A stretch of DNA of 64,000 bases from the NCBI RefSeq assembly GCF_009362815.1, contig NZ_WHNX01000011.1, forward strand, positions 1 to 64,000. Reading direction: 5' to 3'. The stretch comes from Alkalibaculum sporogenes (GTDB lineage Bacteria; Bacillota; Clostridia; Eubacteriales; Alkalibacteraceae). The notes beneath the pieces were generated by a model. That model ran no database searches, was not told where the DNA came from, and saw only the letters and a list, made by a program, of their open reading frames with translations. This document shows positions 35,043-45,861 of this stretch, piece after piece. Numbering within the stretch: position 1 is the first letter of the stretch; each line of letters opens with the position of its first letter. The position numbers and the translations under genes were made by a program.

Positions 35043-35220
35043 GTAAATCCTCCTTAAAAAACTTATTTTTATATAACACGAATTATAGTTTATAAGTTTA
35101 TTAGTCTTTAAGATGTTTAGTACTTAAGCAGAAAAGATTATAAGACTTTTAAGGTGTTATAGTTTGGTAAGGATAAACGTAAACAATGCTTATTAATTGC
35201 TTAAGTGACTTCTAGGGATA

Positions 35221-35457
35221 TTACAAAGATATCATAATAGTATCTTTCCCAATCTTAACTATTTTTTCCCAAGGAATTACTACATATTCCTCTTGTTTAC
35301 TAAAAAAAGAAAAGAAAGATGAATTTTCTGATATTAATAAAGATGTAATTTGTCCATTTGATATATCTATATCTAAGTCACAATTACCGAATATGCCCAA
35401 CTTCTCGCCAGTATTTACATTAATAATTTCTCGCTCTTTTAACTCTCCATATTTCAT
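35221..35457 (-). CDS. ylmC: YlmC/YmxH-family PRC-barrel protein
   Basis: A 78-residue protein with the typical start MKYGELKEREIINVNTGEKL and the PRC-barrel pattern IDISNGQITSLLI ... YVVIPWEKIVKIGKDTIMI. The family is found in sporulating Firmicutes (YlmC/YmxH) and its molecular role is not established. It sits between dut and dapG, as in relatives. Confidence 0.88.
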   Translation of the reverse strand: MKYGELKEREIINVNTGEKLGIFGNCDLDIDISNGQITSLLISENSSFFSFFSKQEEYVVIPWEKIVKIGKDTIMISL

Positions 35458-35507
35458 ATTATCCCTCCATAATATTTAATATGAACAATACTAAGAAATT
35501 ATACTAC

Positions 35508-35948
35508 TTAACTTCCAGAATGACCAAAACCACCTTGTCCTCTTTGGGTTTCATCTAATACCTCAACCTCTTCAAATGAAGCACAAATATACTTTTTTAT
35601 AACCATCTGTGCTATTCTTTCACCTGGAGCTACCTTATAATCGTGGCTTCCTAAATTAATTAATATAACTTGAATCTCTCCTCGAAAATCAGAGTCTATT
35701 GTACCTATACCATTGGCTATAGTTATACCATGTTGTAAAGTTAAACCACTTCTTGCGCGTATTTGAGCTTCATAGCCAAAAGGCATTGACACAAACAGGC
35801 CTGTAGGAACTAGTATTATTTTACCTCGTTCTATGTGTAGTGGTTCTATTATATTTGCGTAGATATCAACACCTGCTGAGCCTTCAGTTTGATACTTTGG
35901 AAGTGGAAAATTAGACTTGTTGATAATTTTTATATTACACTTTTCCAT
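35508..35948 (-). CDS. dut: dUTP diphosphatase
   Basis: A 146-residue trimeric dUTPase that hydrolyses dUTP to dUMP. The five motifs are visible: AGVDIYA, ARSGLTLQHGI, GTIDSDFRGEIQVILIN, PGERIAQMVI and the C-terminal P-loop-like RGQGGFGHSGS. Standard length. It is preceded by a repeat-containing gap after pnp and followed by ylmC. Confidence 0.94.
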   Translation of the reverse strand: MEKCNIKIINKSNFPLPKYQTEGSAGVDIYANIIEPLHIERGKIILVPTGLFVSMPFGYEAQIRARSGLTLQHGITIANGIGTIDSDFRGEIQVILINLGSHDYKVAPGERIAQMVIKKYICASFEEVEVLDETQRGQGGFGHSGS

Positions 35949-36041
35949 GTAAATCTCCCCTTATTTTAATAATAATAATTAACTTTCTATATATGCTATT
36001 ATATATAATACTCAGATTTATGCAAGCAAGCTTTCATTTAC

Positions 36042-36147
36042 GGATTTTCCCACTACTTCAGCCAAATTAGCAAGCTATTTGTCTTCTTTAGTGGGAAAAT
36101 CCTATGAAAACAACTTTTCGCTTGGCTCATTGTCTTCGCGATAAAAA
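36042..36147 (-). repeat. Dispersed hairpin repeat, copy D (after pnp terminator)
   Basis: On the minus strand it begins in the T-run of the pnp terminator with the same 29-nt block as copy A (36119-36147; TATCGCGAAGACAATGAGCC), then TTTTCATAG as in A. Perfect 14-bp arms follow (GGATTTTCCCACTA 36042-36055; TAGTGGGAAAATCC 36089-36102) around a 33-nt loop containing TAGCTTGCTAA. The arms share nothing with those of A beyond TTTTCATAG. Confidence 0.75.
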
Positions 36148-36172
36148 AAAACATAAACTTTTTAGTTTATGC
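36142..36172 (-). terminator. pnp terminator
   Basis: Stem CATAAACT / AGTTTATG with a 4-nt loop, followed on the minus strand by nine T. Confidence 0.85.
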
Positions 36173-36173
36173 T

Positions 36174-38276
36174 TTATTTGTTGTCATTTTTTGATGGATC
36201 GGGGAGTGTATCTTTTCTTGATAGGTTTATTCTACCTTGTCCATCTACTTCGAGGACTTTTACTGTAATTTCATCGCCGATTTTGACTATATCTTCTACT
36301 TGATTTACTCTTTCATGTGATAATTTGGAGATATGAACCATACCGTCTTTTCCACCTGGTAGTGTTACAAATGCGCCAAACTTCATAATTCGAGCAACTT
36401 TACCTAAGAATACTTGACCGACTTCTATTTGCCTTGTGAGATCTTCTATAATTTTTTTTGCTTTTTGTGCTGCTACTGAATCAGTTGAAGCTATAAATAC
36501 TTTTCCATCATCATTAATATCTATCTTAACACCAGTTTCTTCGATTATCTTATTAATAACTTTACCACCAGCGCCAATTACATCTCTAATTTTATCTGGA
36601 TTAATTTCCATAGATATGATTCTAGGTGCATATTCAGAAAGTTCTTCTCTAAAATTCGGCATAACTTCTATCATTTTATCTAGTATAAATAATCTAGCAG
36701 TTAGTGCTTTAGATAAAGCATTTCTCAGTACATCTTCATCAATACCGTGTATTTTAATATCCATTTGTATAGCTGTAATTCCTTTGCTAGTACCTGCTAC
36801 TTTAAAGTCCATATCGCCTAAGAAATCTTCCATACCTTGTATATCTGTTAAAACAGCAACCTCATCGCCTTCTTTAATAAGACCCATTGCTATACCAGCT
36901 ACAGGAGCTTTAATTGGCACTCCAGCATCTAATAGAGAAAGTGTACTGCCGCAGACACTAGCTTGTGATGTCGATCCATTTGAGCTGATTACTTCTGATA
37001 CAACCCTTATAGCATAAGGAAATTCTTCTTCTGATGGAATAACAGGTAGTAAAGCTCTTTCAGCTAAAGCACCATGTCCGATTTCTCTTCTTCCTGGTCC
37101 ACGCATTGGTCTAGTTTCACCAACACTAAATGACGGGAAGTTGTAATGGTGAATATATCTTTTATTTACTTCTTCTTCTGAAAGACCATCTAATATCTGA
37201 ATCTCTCTCATAGCTCCTAAAGTTACAACAGAAAGTACTTGAGTTTGACCTCTAGTAAATAATCCAGAACCATGAACTCTATCAAGTTTTCCAACTTTAC
37301 ATGAGATAGGTCTTATTTCATCTAGCTCTCTATTATCTGGTCTAATTTTATCAATTACAATCATCTTTCTAACTTGCTCTTTAAGCATCTTATATGCCAC
37401 TTCTTTAATATCTTTCTTATTATCTGGATATTTTTCAATAAAAGTTTCAGCAATAGAATCATTTACTGCGTCTATCTTTTCTTGTCTTTCCATTTTTTCT
37501 TTTGTTTGGATGGCTTCAACAAGTTTTTCAGTAGCAAACTCTCTAATTTCTTTTTCTATATCTTCTAGAGGTTTAAATAATGTAATCTCCATTTTTTCTT
37601 TTCCAATTTCTTTTACTATCTCTTCCTGAAAAGATACGATTTCTTTAATCTCCTCATGAGCAAATAATATAGCTTCTAACATAATTTCTTCAGATATTTC
37701 GTTTGCTCCGGCTTCTACCATCATAATTGCATCCTTTGTCCCAGATACTATTAAATGTAAGTCGCTATTTTCTCTTTGTTCCATTGTAGGATTAGCTATT
37801 AATTTACCATCTATAAGTCCAACTAAAACCGCACCAGTAGGTCCGTTAAAAGGAATATCCGAAATAGACAGTGCAATAGATGAACCTATCATTGCAACGA
37901 TTTCAGGAGAAGTATCTTGTTCCACGCTCATTACTGTGGCTACAACTTGTACCTCATTTCTAAAGCCATTTGGAAATAATGGTCTAATAGGTCTATCAAT
38001 CAATCTGGATGATAGAATTGCCTTTTCAGAAGGTCTACCCTCCCGTTTAATAAATCCTCCAGGAATTTTACCTACAGAATATTGTCTTTCTTCATAATCA
38101 CAACTAAGTGGGAAAAAATCTAAGCCTTCCTTAGGTTCTTTTGATCCAGTTGCAGTGACAAGTATGTTTGTTTGTCCATACTTTAGAAAGACCGAACCGT
38201 TTGTGAGTTGGGCTAATTCCCCTGTTTCAACTACTAATTCTCTACCTGCTATCATTCTTTTGAATACTTTTGACAT
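36174..38276 (-). CDS. pnp: Polyribonucleotide nucleotidyltransferase
   Basis: A 700-residue 3'-5' phosphorolytic exoribonuclease. Two RNase PH domains (the first with [20 protein letters not shown], the second with [13 protein letters not shown] and [13 protein letters not shown]), then KH ([16 protein letters not shown]) and S1 ([20 protein letters not shown]). The frame is open to 38324, but ATG 38276 directly follows GGGAGG and gives the standard start [17 protein letters not shown]. The gene follows rpsO, the classic order; a GGCGGA-acata-TCCGCC hairpin between them may be an RNase processing site. Confidence 0.95.
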   Translation of the reverse strand: MSKVFKRMIAGRELVVETGELAQLTNGSVFLKYGQTNILVTATGSKEPKEGLDFFPLSCDYEERQYSVGKIPGGFIKREGRPSEKAILSSRLIDRPIRPLFPNGFRNEVQVVATVMSVEQDTSPEIVAMIGSSIALSISDIPFNGPTGAVLVGLIDGKLIANPTMEQRENSDLHLIVSGTKDAIMMVEAGANEISEEIMLEAILFAHEEIKEIVSFQEEIVKEIGKEKMEITLFKPLEDIEKEIREFATEKLVEAIQTKEKMERQEKIDAVNDSIAETFIEKYPDNKKDIKEVAYKMLKEQVRKMIVIDKIRPDNRELDEIRPISCKVGKLDRVHGSGLFTRGQTQVLSVVTLGAMREIQILDGLSEEEVNKRYIHHYNFPSFSVGETRPMRGPGRREIGHGALAERALLPVIPSEEEFPYAIRVVSEVISSNGSTSQASVCGSTLSLLDAGVPIKAPVAGIAMGLIKEGDEVAVLTDIQGMEDFLGDMDFKVAGTSKGITAIQMDIKIHGIDEDVLRNALSKALTARLFILDKMIEVMPNFREELSEYAPRIISMEINPDKIRDVIGAGGKVINKIIEETGVKIDINDDGKVFIASTDSVAAQKAKKIIEDLTRQIEVGQVFLGKVARIMKFGAFVTLPGGKDGMVHISKLSHERVNQVEDIVKIGDEITVKVLEVDGQGRINLSRKDTLPDPSKNDNK

Positions 38277-38329
38277 TGTATTCCTCCCTTCATATATAAT
38301 AATAGGCGGAACATATCCGCCCAATATTA

Positions 38330-38599
38330 TTACTTTCTAATATTTAATTTTTCTATGATCACACGATATCTATTAATATCTTTCTTTTTAAGATAATTTA
38401 ATAAACCTCTTCTTTGTCCTACAATCTTTAGAAGACCTCTTCTAGAGTGATGATCCTTTTTGTGAATCTTGAAATGCTCTGTTAACTCGTTGATCCTTTT
38501 ACTAAGTAGAGCAATTTGAACCTCAGGTGAACCTGTATCAGTTTCACTTAATTTAAAATCTTCAATAACAATTCTCTTTTCTTCTTTTCCTAAACTCAT
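38330..38599 (-). CDS. rpsO: 30S ribosomal protein S15
   Basis: An 89-residue S15 of exact family length, with the conserved core [19 protein letters not shown] and [19 protein letters not shown]. It binds 16S rRNA helix 22 and is an early assembly protein. A clear SD (TAGGAGGT) precedes it. Its leader shows pairing that may be an S15 autoregulatory site. Confidence 0.97.
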   Translation of the reverse strand: MSLGKEEKRIVIEDFKLSETDTGSPEVQIALLSKRINELTEHFKIHKKDHHSRRGLLKIVGQRRGLLNYLKKKDINRYRVIIEKLNIRK

Positions 38600-38614
38600 T
38601 ATACTTACCTCCTA

Positions 38615-38680
38615 ATTTTTAGTTAAACGCCTTTATCACAGTAGATTGTTGGAGATTCAATTTACACAGGTAAAGGTTAA
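38615..38680 (-). promoter_or_regulatory. Possible S15-binding leader of rpsO
   Basis: On the minus strand CCTTTA (38671-38676) can pair with TAAAGG (38630-38635) around a 35-nt internal part, upstream of the SD. S15 represses its own mRNA in several bacteria through leader structures. Only the pairing is visible here. Confidence 0.3.
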
Positions 38681-38763
38681 AATTAACATTATGAATTATA
38701 CCATAGGGTTAATTTATTTGCAAATAAATTAATGATTTGAAAGGCTATAACTTTATAAGGTTA

Positions 38764-39684
38764 TTACAAATATTTTTCCCTAATTAATGCTATATCATCC
38801 TCTATTTGATGAATTAGCTCATTTACATTTGCAAATTTCTTTTCTTTTCTAATTCTTTCAACAAAGATAATTTCTAATTCTTCTCCGTATATATCTTTAG
38901 AGAAATCGTATATATAGGTTTCAATACTAAAAGCATGATTCTTGAAAGTGGGGTTATATCCCACATTTGTTAACCCATCATATACTTTGTTTTTATAAAT
39001 AACAGAGGTTAGATATACTCCAGGTTCTGGTGTTATATGTTCACTACCTACTCCAATATTTGCAGTAGGTATATTATAAGTCCTTCCCAACCCTTTTCCT
39101 CTAATCACTTTGCCCGTTATAGAGTACTTCCTACCTAAATATTTTTCAACAGCATCCACCTTACCAGAAGTAATTAGGTTTCTAATAAGACTACTGCTGA
39201 CTACCTCTTGATCAACTTCATAGGGGTTCACAATAGTAACATCAAAATTATAATCTTTACCTAGTTGAGTTAATAAATCAGGTGTACCTATTCCCTTATG
39301 TCCAAAATTGTAATTAAAACCTACAATAACTGATTTTACTTTTAATTGATCTACTAGTATTTGTTTAGTAAATATTTCGGGATTAGTATTCATCATTTCT
39401 TCATCAAAATTAAGAAACACTAATTTATTTATATCTAATGTATTGAAGAGTTTTATTTTATCCTCATTAGATGATATTAATTTAGGCGCATATTTGTTAA
39501 AAGCCAAAGATAGAGGATGCTTATCAAAGGTAACAACACAGCTATCTAATTCAAGCTCTTTTGCTTTTTTTTTCATAGTATTAATAAGATTTCTATGGCC
39601 TAAATGAATACCATCAAAAAATCCTAATGCTATAGCAGTATTATTAGTAAATTTTATATCTTTATTTAAATACACACACTCCAT
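38764..39684 (-). CDS. ribF: Bifunctional riboflavin kinase/FAD synthetase
   Basis: A 306-residue protein. The N-terminal FAD synthetase nucleotidyl-transferase domain (AIALGFFDGIHLGHRNLI; FNYNFGHKGIGTPDLL) is followed by a C-terminal riboflavin kinase domain (GKVIRGKGLGRTYNIPTANI; PGVYLTSV; SIETYIYDF). It makes FMN and FAD. It lies 11 nt after truB in the nusA-infB cluster, the common Firmicutes position. Confidence 0.95.
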   Translation of the reverse strand: MECVYLNKDIKFTNNTAIALGFFDGIHLGHRNLINTMKKKAKELELDSCVVTFDKHPLSLAFNKYAPKLISSNEDKIKLFNTLDINKLVFLNFDEEMMNTNPEIFTKQILVDQLKVKSVIVGFNYNFGHKGIGTPDLLTQLGKDYNFDVTIVNPYEVDQEVVSSSLIRNLITSGKVDAVEKYLGRKYSITGKVIRGKGLGRTYNIPTANIGVGSEHITPEPGVYLTSVIYKNKVYDGLTNVGYNPTFKNHAFSIETYIYDFSKDIYGEELEIIFVERIRKEKKFANVNELIHQIEDDIALIREKYL

Positions 39685-39695
39685 TATATTACTCC

Positions 39696-40589
39696 TTATA
39701 TAAATAAACGTAATGGTTTAATACAGTAAAAGTCATTATTATCAATTACTCCGATTCCTTTAAAAGAATTATCCAAATATAGTCGAAGATTTTCTCCTAA
39801 CTCGAAATCACTTATATTTTGCACAATGTTCTTTTGAATAAGAGAAACACCATTTAAGAGAAATCTAGCGCTATTAATTTGGATATCTACCCTACCTAGA
39901 TGTTGTAGTGGAAAATCGGTAGGGTGTAAATACTCTTGTACTTCATTTAAATCTAGCGTAGTAAGATTATCTAATAATATACAATTTTCCATGTGAAATG
40001 GTCCACTCTTAGTTCGAATCAAAGAAGTCATATGTCCATATGTTCCTAATTTCTCACCTATATCATTACAAAGGGATCTAATGTATGTGCCTTTTGCACA
40101 TGAGACTTTTATTTTGGCTATTGGATACTTGTACTCTAGTAAATCTATACTGTATATGGTAACTTTGCGAGGTTTAATTTCCACTGGTTTGTTTGATCTT
40201 GCATATTCGTATAATTTTTTTCCTTTTACTTTTATCGCAGAATAAATAGGAGGTACCTGTTCTATATCTCCTATAAATAAATCTAGTATTTTATTGAATT
40301 GATTTTTTGTTACCACTAAGTCATTTTCTGCAACTATGTGTCCAGTTTTATCATAGGAATCCGTTTTAACTCCTAAAAAAACTTCCGCGATATATTCCTT
40401 GTCTTTTTCTACAATAAACTGTGAGACCTTAGTAGCACTACCAATACAAAGTGGTAATATTCCCTCTGCAATAGGATCTAGGGTACCAGTATGGCCTACT
40501 TTTTTTGTATTTAATGCCCTTCGAACTTTATTTACTACATCATGAGATGTCATGCCTGAGGGCTTATATATATTTAATATTCCGTTCAT
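39696..40589 (-). CDS. truB: tRNA pseudouridine(55) synthase
   Basis: A 297-residue TruB. Catalytic Asp in KVGHTGTLDPIAEGILPLCI, KVSCAKGTYIRSLCNDIG and the N-terminal NGILNIYKPSGMTSHDVVNK are all typical. It makes pseudouridine-55 in the tRNA T-loop. The start overlaps nrnA by 4 nt. Confidence 0.96.
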   Translation of the reverse strand: MNGILNIYKPSGMTSHDVVNKVRRALNTKKVGHTGTLDPIAEGILPLCIGSATKVSQFIVEKDKEYIAEVFLGVKTDSYDKTGHIVAENDLVVTKNQFNKILDLFIGDIEQVPPIYSAIKVKGKKLYEYARSNKPVEIKPRKVTIYSIDLLEYKYPIAKIKVSCAKGTYIRSLCNDIGEKLGTYGHMTSLIRTKSGPFHMENCILLDNLTTLDLNEVQEYLHPTDFPLQHLGRVDIQINSARFLLNGVSLIQKNIVQNISDFELGENLRLYLDNSFKGIGVIDNNDFYCIKPLRLFI

Positions 40590-41533
40590 TTTAGATCCTT
40601 TTCTATTTGATCAATGATATCTTTAATAATCTGATCGGATGTTATACCTTCAATAGTACAACCTGAGGCCTTCATATGACCACCACCACCATAATATGCT
40701 GCCAATCTACTTACATCAAAGTTTGTATTAGATCTAAAGGAAACTCTAAATGTATTTTTATTAGTCTCTTTTATAAACACTGCTACTTCAACGCCTCTAA
40801 TATCTCGAGCATAATTTATGATACCTTCTAAATCGACACTTTCTGATATATTTCTTAGATCATCTAAAGTAAGTAATATTATTGAAACTTTATTATCCTT
40901 GGTAATATACAAATTACTAAGGCCTTTACCAATTAATTTGATTTTTTCATATGAATGTTCATCAAATATAATTGTATTAATATCTGAGTATGAATTAGGA
41001 ACTTCATATAATTTCGAAACTATATAGTGCGTTCTAGAAGTTACATTACTATACTTAAAATTGCCTGTATCTGTTACTATGGCTGTATAAAGTGCAGCAG
41101 ACATCTCTTTTTCAAGAGGGACATTAAGTTTGTTAATTAATTCAAATATTACTTCACCTGTAGCACTAGCACATGTATCAATAAAATTTAGGTTGCCATA
41201 TTTTGTATTACTAATATGATGATCTATATTTATGCTCATATCACAATTATCTAGAAGAGACGAATTATGTAAATGTTCTATATTAGAGCAGTCTAAAAAC
41301 AAGCCTACATCATAATTTTGTAAGCTTGTGTAATGATCATTGAAATTTGTAATCTCATTTAGAAACCTGAATTTTTCTGGTGCATATTCCATCACATAGG
41401 TAACAGTTTTATTTAGTCTTTTTAGCGCCAAACCCAATGCTATACAGGAACCGATAGAATCACCGTCAGGTGATTTATGGCTACTGATTACAAAACTTTG
41501 GTTATTTTTTATTGCTTCTATTATATCGTTCAT
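40586..41533 (-). CDS. nrnA: DHH-family phosphoesterase (nanoRNase/pAp phosphatase)
   Basis: A 315-residue DHH/DHHA1 protein. Metal motifs: SHKSPDGDSIGSCIALGLAL, FLDCSNIEHL, SINIDHHISNTKYG and TDTGNFKYSNV. The DHHA1 glycine motif is YYGGGGHMKASGCTI. NrnA degrades short RNAs (2-5 nt), dephosphorylates pAp and may act on linear c-di-nucleotides. It is located between rbfA and truB, as in most Firmicutes, with 2- and 4-nt junctions indicating one operon. Confidence 0.94.
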   Translation of the reverse strand: MNDIIEAIKNNQSFVISSHKSPDGDSIGSCIALGLALKRLNKTVTYVMEYAPEKFRFLNEITNFNDHYTSLQNYDVGLFLDCSNIEHLHNSSLLDNCDMSINIDHHISNTKYGNLNFIDTCASATGEVIFELINKLNVPLEKEMSAALYTAIVTDTGNFKYSNVTSRTHYIVSKLYEVPNSYSDINTIIFDEHSYEKIKLIGKGLSNLYITKDNKVSIILLTLDDLRNISESVDLEGIINYARDIRGVEVAVFIKETNKNTFRVSFRSNTNFDVSRLAAYYGGGGHMKASGCTIEGITSDQIIKDIIDQIEKDLK

Positions 41534-41535
41534 TC

Positions 41536-41892
41536 TTAGTTTTCCTTCTCACTCTTGTCTAGCTTTTTAAGCAGTTCTCCAATATGTGCACCATACTCTA
41601 TAGAACTATCTATTTCAAATAGGAGCTCTGGTGTGTAGTGCGTAGTAAGTTTTTTTCCAATTTGTTTTCTCAAATATCCTGATGATTTTGTGAGAATTTC
41701 TAAGACTTGTTTCTTATTACCATCTTCTTGGAATATACTTATATATACTTTTGCATATCTTAAATCGCCGGTTGCTTCTACTCTAATAACACTTAAAATG
41801 TCGTTGTTTAATCTTGGATCTTTTAAATTGCGAATTAAATAACTTAACTCTTGTTTAAGTGTTTCATTTATTTTTTGTATTCTATTTGACAT
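41536..41892 (-). CDS. rbfA: 30S ribosome-binding factor
   Basis: A 118-residue KH-fold RbfA (MSNRIQKINETLKQELSYLI; DPRLNNDILSVIRVEATGDL; SSGYLRKQIGKKLTTHYTPEL). It helps 16S rRNA maturation and cold adaptation. The gene lies 13 nt after infB. Confidence 0.95.
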   Translation of the reverse strand: MSNRIQKINETLKQELSYLIRNLKDPRLNNDILSVIRVEATGDLRYAKVYISIFQEDGNKKQVLEILTKSSGYLRKQIGKKLTTHYTPELLFEIDSSIEYGAHIGELLKKLDKSEKEN

Positions 41893-41905
41893 TATATATC
41901 ATCCT

Positions 41906-44137
41906 TTATCTAGGGATTTCTTCCATAGTGAAGGCTTCAATTAAGTCACCCTCTTTAAGGTCATTAAATTTATCTATGCCAATCCCACATTCATAACCTT
42001 TAGCAACTTCTCTTGCATCGTCTTTAAATCTCTTTAAGGACGAAATAGAACCTTCAGTAATGACAATACCATCCCTGATTACTCTAACATCATAACTTCT
42101 TGCAATTTTTCCATCTGTTACATAAGAACCGGCAATCATTCCAAGATTTGGAACTTTGAATGTTTGTCTAACCTCAGCAGTTCCCATTACTACTTCTTTG
42201 TACTCAGGATCAAGCATGCCTTTCATTGCAGCTTCTACATCCTCAATAGCATTGTATATAACTCTATATAATCTGATATCTACTTTTTCTTTTTCGGCAG
42301 TTTTTATACTATTAGCACCTGGTCTAACGTTAAATCCGATAATTAGTCCATTAGATGCAGCTGCCAGCATTACATCAGATTCGGTTATACCGCCTACTCC
42401 ATCATGAATGACATTTACTCTAACTTCATCATTAGTAAGTCTAATTAAAGACTGTTTTAAAGCTTCTACAGATCCTTGACCATCTGCTTTAATAATAATA
42501 TTAATATCTTTGACAGTTCCTTCGTTTATTTGATTAAACAAATCGTCTAATGTTAATGGCGCAGTCTTTTTTACTTGTTGATCTTTTACATAATGTTTTC
42601 TTTTTTCTGAAATCTGTCTAGCAGTTTTATCATCTTTAACTACATAAAATTCATCTCCAGCTTCTGGTACCTCGGATAAACCTAGAATTTCAACAGGGGC
42701 AGAAGGACCTGCATTCTTTAATTTTTTACCTTTATCATTATTCATAGCTCTAACTTTACCATAAGTTGTACCTGAAACTACGATATCACCAACTTTTAGG
42801 GTGCCAGTACTAATAAGTAAAGTAGCAACTGCACCTCTACCTTTGTCGAGTTGTGCCTCAATTACAGTACCTTTTGCTAATCGGTTAGGATTGGCTTTTA
42901 ATTCTTGCATTTCAGAAACTAATATAATCATCTCAAGGAGAGTGTCTAATCCTTCACCAGTATGTGCAGAAACTGGAACACAAATTGTTTCCCCACCCCA
43001 ATCTTCAGGTATTAAACTATGTTCGGTTAATCCTTGTTTTACTTTGTCTGGATTAGCATTAGCAACATCCATTTTATTGATTGCAACAATTATTGGTACT
43101 CCCGCAGCTTTTGCATGATTAAGAGCTTCAACAGTTTGAGGCATTACACCATCATCTGCAGCTACTACTAAGATAGCAATATCAGTAACGCTAGCACCTC
43201 TATGACGCATAGCTGTAAAAGCTTCATGACCAGGAGTATCAATAAATGTAATAGCTCCATTGTTTATTTTTACTGTATATGCACCAATATGTTGAGTAAT
43301 GCCACCTGCTTCTTTTGCAGTAACTTTTGTTTTTCTAATTGCATCTAGAAGAGAAGTTTTGCCATGATCAACATGACCCATAACGGTAATTACTGGAGGT
43401 CTAGGAATTAGATCTTTTTCATCTTCTTCTTCAAATTGTTCTAATATGCTGCTTACTTCTTCTTCTACATCTTCAAGGACTACACTTATCTCTAATTCTG
43501 ATGCAACAACTTCTGCAGTATCAAAATCTATATCTTGATTTATAGTAGCCATAATTCCTAATTTCATTAAATGTTTAATTATTTCAGTAGCTGACACATT
43601 AATTTTAGAAGCAAGATCGCCAACAGTAAGCTGAGAAGGTAGTAAAATATTATCTTCTACTTTAGTTTCATCAGTTTTTCTTTTTTTATAATCACTTTTA
43701 GATTTTTTTTCCTTCTTACTATTATCTATCTTCACTGGAGTTACTCTTGGTTTATTTGTGTATGGTCTCTTTGTATCTGCTTTGTTGTTTATGTTTTTAT
43801 TATTGTTACTACCAACCACTGGTTTAGTAGTAGTCGCTGTTGTATTACTTCTTTGTATATTTGTAGAATTTTTTGTACTTGTGTTAGCTATGGTACTATT
43901 TTGAGAAGATACGGTTTTGTTATTATTAGTTTCCTTTACGGAAGGTGCTTCAACAGGTGATTTGCTTATAATACTACTTTGTTCACTTCTGTGATTTTTA
44001 AAATATTTCACTTGTTGTTCTGTAAGTGCACTCATATGATTTTTTGCTGGAATGTCTAATGCATTCAACATATCCACTAATTCTTTACTTGGTATATTTA
44101 ATTCTTTTGCTAAATCGTAAACTCTAATTTTACTCAT
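41906..44137 (-). CDS. infB: Translation initiation factor IF-2
   Basis: A 743-residue protein from ATG 44137, which follows AGGGGG; a GTG at 44155 contains the SD in-frame and is rejected. The N-terminal IF2_N domain ([20 protein letters not shown]) is followed by a low-complexity Asn/Thr/Ser/Lys linker (about 60-165), a second IF2_N copy, the G domain ([29 protein letters not shown]) and domains II-IV. GTP-dependent, it places fMet-tRNA on the ribosome. Confidence 0.96.
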   Translation of the reverse strand: MSKIRVYDLAKELNIPSKELVDMLNALDIPAKNHMSALTEQQVKYFKNHRSEQSSIISKSPVEAPSVKETNNNKTVSSQNSTIANTSTKNSTNIQRSNTTATTTKPVVGSNNNKNINNKADTKRPYTNKPRVTPVKIDNSKKEKKSKSDYKKRKTDETKVEDNILLPSQLTVGDLASKINVSATEIIKHLMKLGIMATINQDIDFDTAEVVASELEISVVLEDVEEEVSSILEQFEEEDEKDLIPRPPVITVMGHVDHGKTSLLDAIRKTKVTAKEAGGITQHIGAYTVKINNGAITFIDTPGHEAFTAMRHRGASVTDIAILVVAADDGVMPQTVEALNHAKAAGVPIIVAINKMDVANANPDKVKQGLTEHSLIPEDWGGETICVPVSAHTGEGLDTLLEMIILVSEMQELKANPNRLAKGTVIEAQLDKGRGAVATLLISTGTLKVGDIVVSGTTYGKVRAMNNDKGKKLKNAGPSAPVEILGLSEVPEAGDEFYVVKDDKTARQISEKRKHYVKDQQVKKTAPLTLDDLFNQINEGTVKDINIIIKADGQGSVEALKQSLIRLTNDEVRVNVIHDGVGGITESDVMLAAASNGLIIGFNVRPGANSIKTAEKEKVDIRLYRVIYNAIEDVEAAMKGMLDPEYKEVVMGTAEVRQTFKVPNLGMIAGSYVTDGKIARSYDVRVIRDGIVITEGSISSLKRFKDDAREVAKGYECGIGIDKFNDLKEGDLIEAFTMEEIPR

Positions 44138-44160
44138 AAAATTCCCCCTACTCACTATAT

Positions 44161-44472
44161 CTATTGATATAAGCTTAGTAATTTATTTTTCTGATTTATA
44201 TCTGTTATACCTATGATTGCGCATACATTTCTTCCAATGGCACAGCCTAGTTCTTCTTTTGATAAACATGTAATAAGCTCTATATTATAAGATGACGATA
44301 GTTGTGTATATTTTTGAACCTTATCAGCCGAGGAATCCTCCGCAATAATAAGAAGCTTAGTCCTATTATTAAAAATACTTTTTTCTACACTATAGTCACC
44401 AGAAATAAGTTTTCCTGACTTCTTGCATAATCCTAAAAATTTTAAAAATTTATCTTTTTCCATTGACAACAT
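44161..44472 (-). CDS. ylxQ: YlxQ-like L7Ae-family RNA-binding protein
   Basis: A 103-residue L7Ae/L30e-fold protein ([40 protein letters not shown]). It overlaps ylxR by 23 nt from its ATG (44472); a second ATG at 44463 is equally possible. It lies in the nusA-ylxR-ylxQ-infB order conserved in Firmicutes. RNA target unknown, possibly K-turn-like. Confidence 0.9.
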   Translation of the reverse strand: MLSMEKDKFLKFLGLCKKSGKLISGDYSVEKSIFNNRTKLLIIAEDSSADKVQKYTQLSSSYNIELITCLSKEELGCAIGRNVCAIIGITDINQKNKLLSLYQ

Positions 44473-44716
44473 CTTCTTTAATTTTTTGTTTAATTTCTTT
44501 GTTAACTTCCATTTTAAAGGTTCTATTTAATACATTGCTTTTTTCGAGGCTTTCAATACAAGTTTCATTACTACAAATATAAGCACCTCTACCATTAGCT
44601 TTACCAGTTTTGTCATAAAAGATTTGATCTTCATTATTTTTAACAATCCGAATCAACTTGTTTTTATCAATTTTATTGCCACAAACTACACAAGTTCTCT
44701 GTGGTATTTTTTTCAT
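44450..44716 (-). CDS. ylxR: YlxR-family protein (DUF448)
   Basis: An 88-residue protein with the family marks IPQRTCVVCGNKIDKNKLIR and GRGAYICSNETCIESLEK. YlxR proteins bind RNA or nucleoid and, in B. subtilis, influence metabolism genes and RNase P; the exact role remains unsettled. It is 11 nt after nusA. Confidence 0.92.
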   Translation of the reverse strand: MKKIPQRTCVVCGNKIDKNKLIRIVKNNEDQIFYDKTGKANGRGAYICSNETCIESLEKSNVLNRTFKMEVNKEIKQKIKEDVVNGKR

Positions 44717-44727
44717 AACTTCACTTC

Positions 44728-45846
44728 CTATAAATCAATGTCTAAGTCTAAGTCTATATCTAAGTCTATGTCATCTAATATAGATTTTTCTATATTATCA
44801 ATTGTACTGATTCTATCTAGTTGAGATTTACTTTTAATATCTATTTTCCAACCAGTTAGTTTAGCAGCTAATCTTGCATTTTGACCTTCTTTACCGATTG
44901 CAAGGGATAATTGATAATCATCTACAACAATTAATGCAGATTTATTTGCTTCAGTAACTTCTACACTTAATACTTTTGCTGGGCTAAGTGAACTAGATAT
45001 ATATTCATTTGGATTTTCACTCCATTTAATGATATCAATTTTTTCACCATTTAACTCATCAACAATGTTTTGCACTCTTGTTCCCTTTGGACCAACGCAT
45101 GAGCCTACTGGATCTATATTTGGATCTGCAGCGGAGACAGCAATTTTAGTTCTAGAACCAGCTTCTCTAGATATAGATTTAATCTGAACAGTACCATCAA
45201 AAATTTCTGGAACTTCACTTTCAAATAATCTTTTAACAAGTCCTGGATGAGTTCTAGATACGTAAATCTGCGGTCCTTTTGATGTCTTTTTTACCTCAAG
45301 GATATATACTTTTATCCTTTTGTTTTGTATATAGTCTTCTCCCTGAATTTGTTCATTTGGAGCTAATATACCTTCAGTTTTTCCTAAATCAATGAAGATA
45401 TTATTTTTTTCTTTTCTGTGTATAATACCGTTAATAATTTCATCTTCTCGCGAAACGAACTCATTAAACACGATATTTCTTTCTGCTTCTTTAATTCTTT
45501 GTACTACGAGCTGTTTAGCATTCTGGGCAGCAATACGACCAAAGTCTTTAGGTTTTACTTCTATTTCTGCAATATCGCCTAGTTCATAGCTTTCATTAAG
45601 GTTTCTAGCATCAGACAAGCTAATTTCTAATAATCCATCTTCAACATTTTCAACTACATCTTTAGTGGAATATACTTTAATTTCACCATCATCTCTGTTT
45701 ATAATAATCTTTACGTTTTGTGAACTACCATAATTCTTTTTATAAGCAGAAGTAATAGCAGCTTCAATAGCATTTATTAGTTCATCTTTGTCTATACCTT
45801 TTTCCTTTTCCACAGCATCTAAAGCTTGGATAAAATCCTTGTTCAT
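44728..45846 (-). CDS. nusA: Transcription termination/antitermination factor NusA
   Basis: A 372-residue NusA of the short Gram-positive type. The N-terminal RNA-polymerase-binding domain (about 1-125) is followed by S1 (about 130-200), KH1 and KH2 (GSCVGPKGTRVQNIVDEL; AIGKEGQNARLAAKLTGWKI) and a short tail. It modulates pausing and intrinsic termination. The last 14 residues are an Asp-Ile/Leu dipeptide run encoded by 6-nt tandem repeats, unlike ordinary NusA ends. It is second in the rimP-nusA operon. Confidence 0.96.
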   Translation of the reverse strand: MNKDFIQALDAVEKEKGIDKDELINAIEAAITSAYKKNYGSSQNVKIIINRDDGEIKVYSTKDVVENVEDGLLEISLSDARNLNESYELGDIAEIEVKPKDFGRIAAQNAKQLVVQRIKEAERNIVFNEFVSREDEIINGIIHRKEKNNIFIDLGKTEGILAPNEQIQGEDYIQNKRIKVYILEVKKTSKGPQIYVSRTHPGLVKRLFESEVPEIFDGTVQIKSISREAGSRTKIAVSAADPNIDPVGSCVGPKGTRVQNIVDELNGEKIDIIKWSENPNEYISSSLSPAKVLSVEVTEANKSALIVVDDYQLSLAIGKEGQNARLAAKLTGWKIDIKSKSQLDRISTIDNIEKSILDDIDLDIDLDLDIDL

Positions 45847-45861
45847 TATGTTACCTCCAAC

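Noticed and set aside
35043-35220. Lysine riboswitch upstream of dapG
   Set aside because: The gap is about 180 nt and lacks the conserved L-box core and a terminator.
44736-44775. Hexamer repeats considered as a non-coding tandem repeat
   Set aside because: They are in frame within nusA and encode its C-terminal tail.
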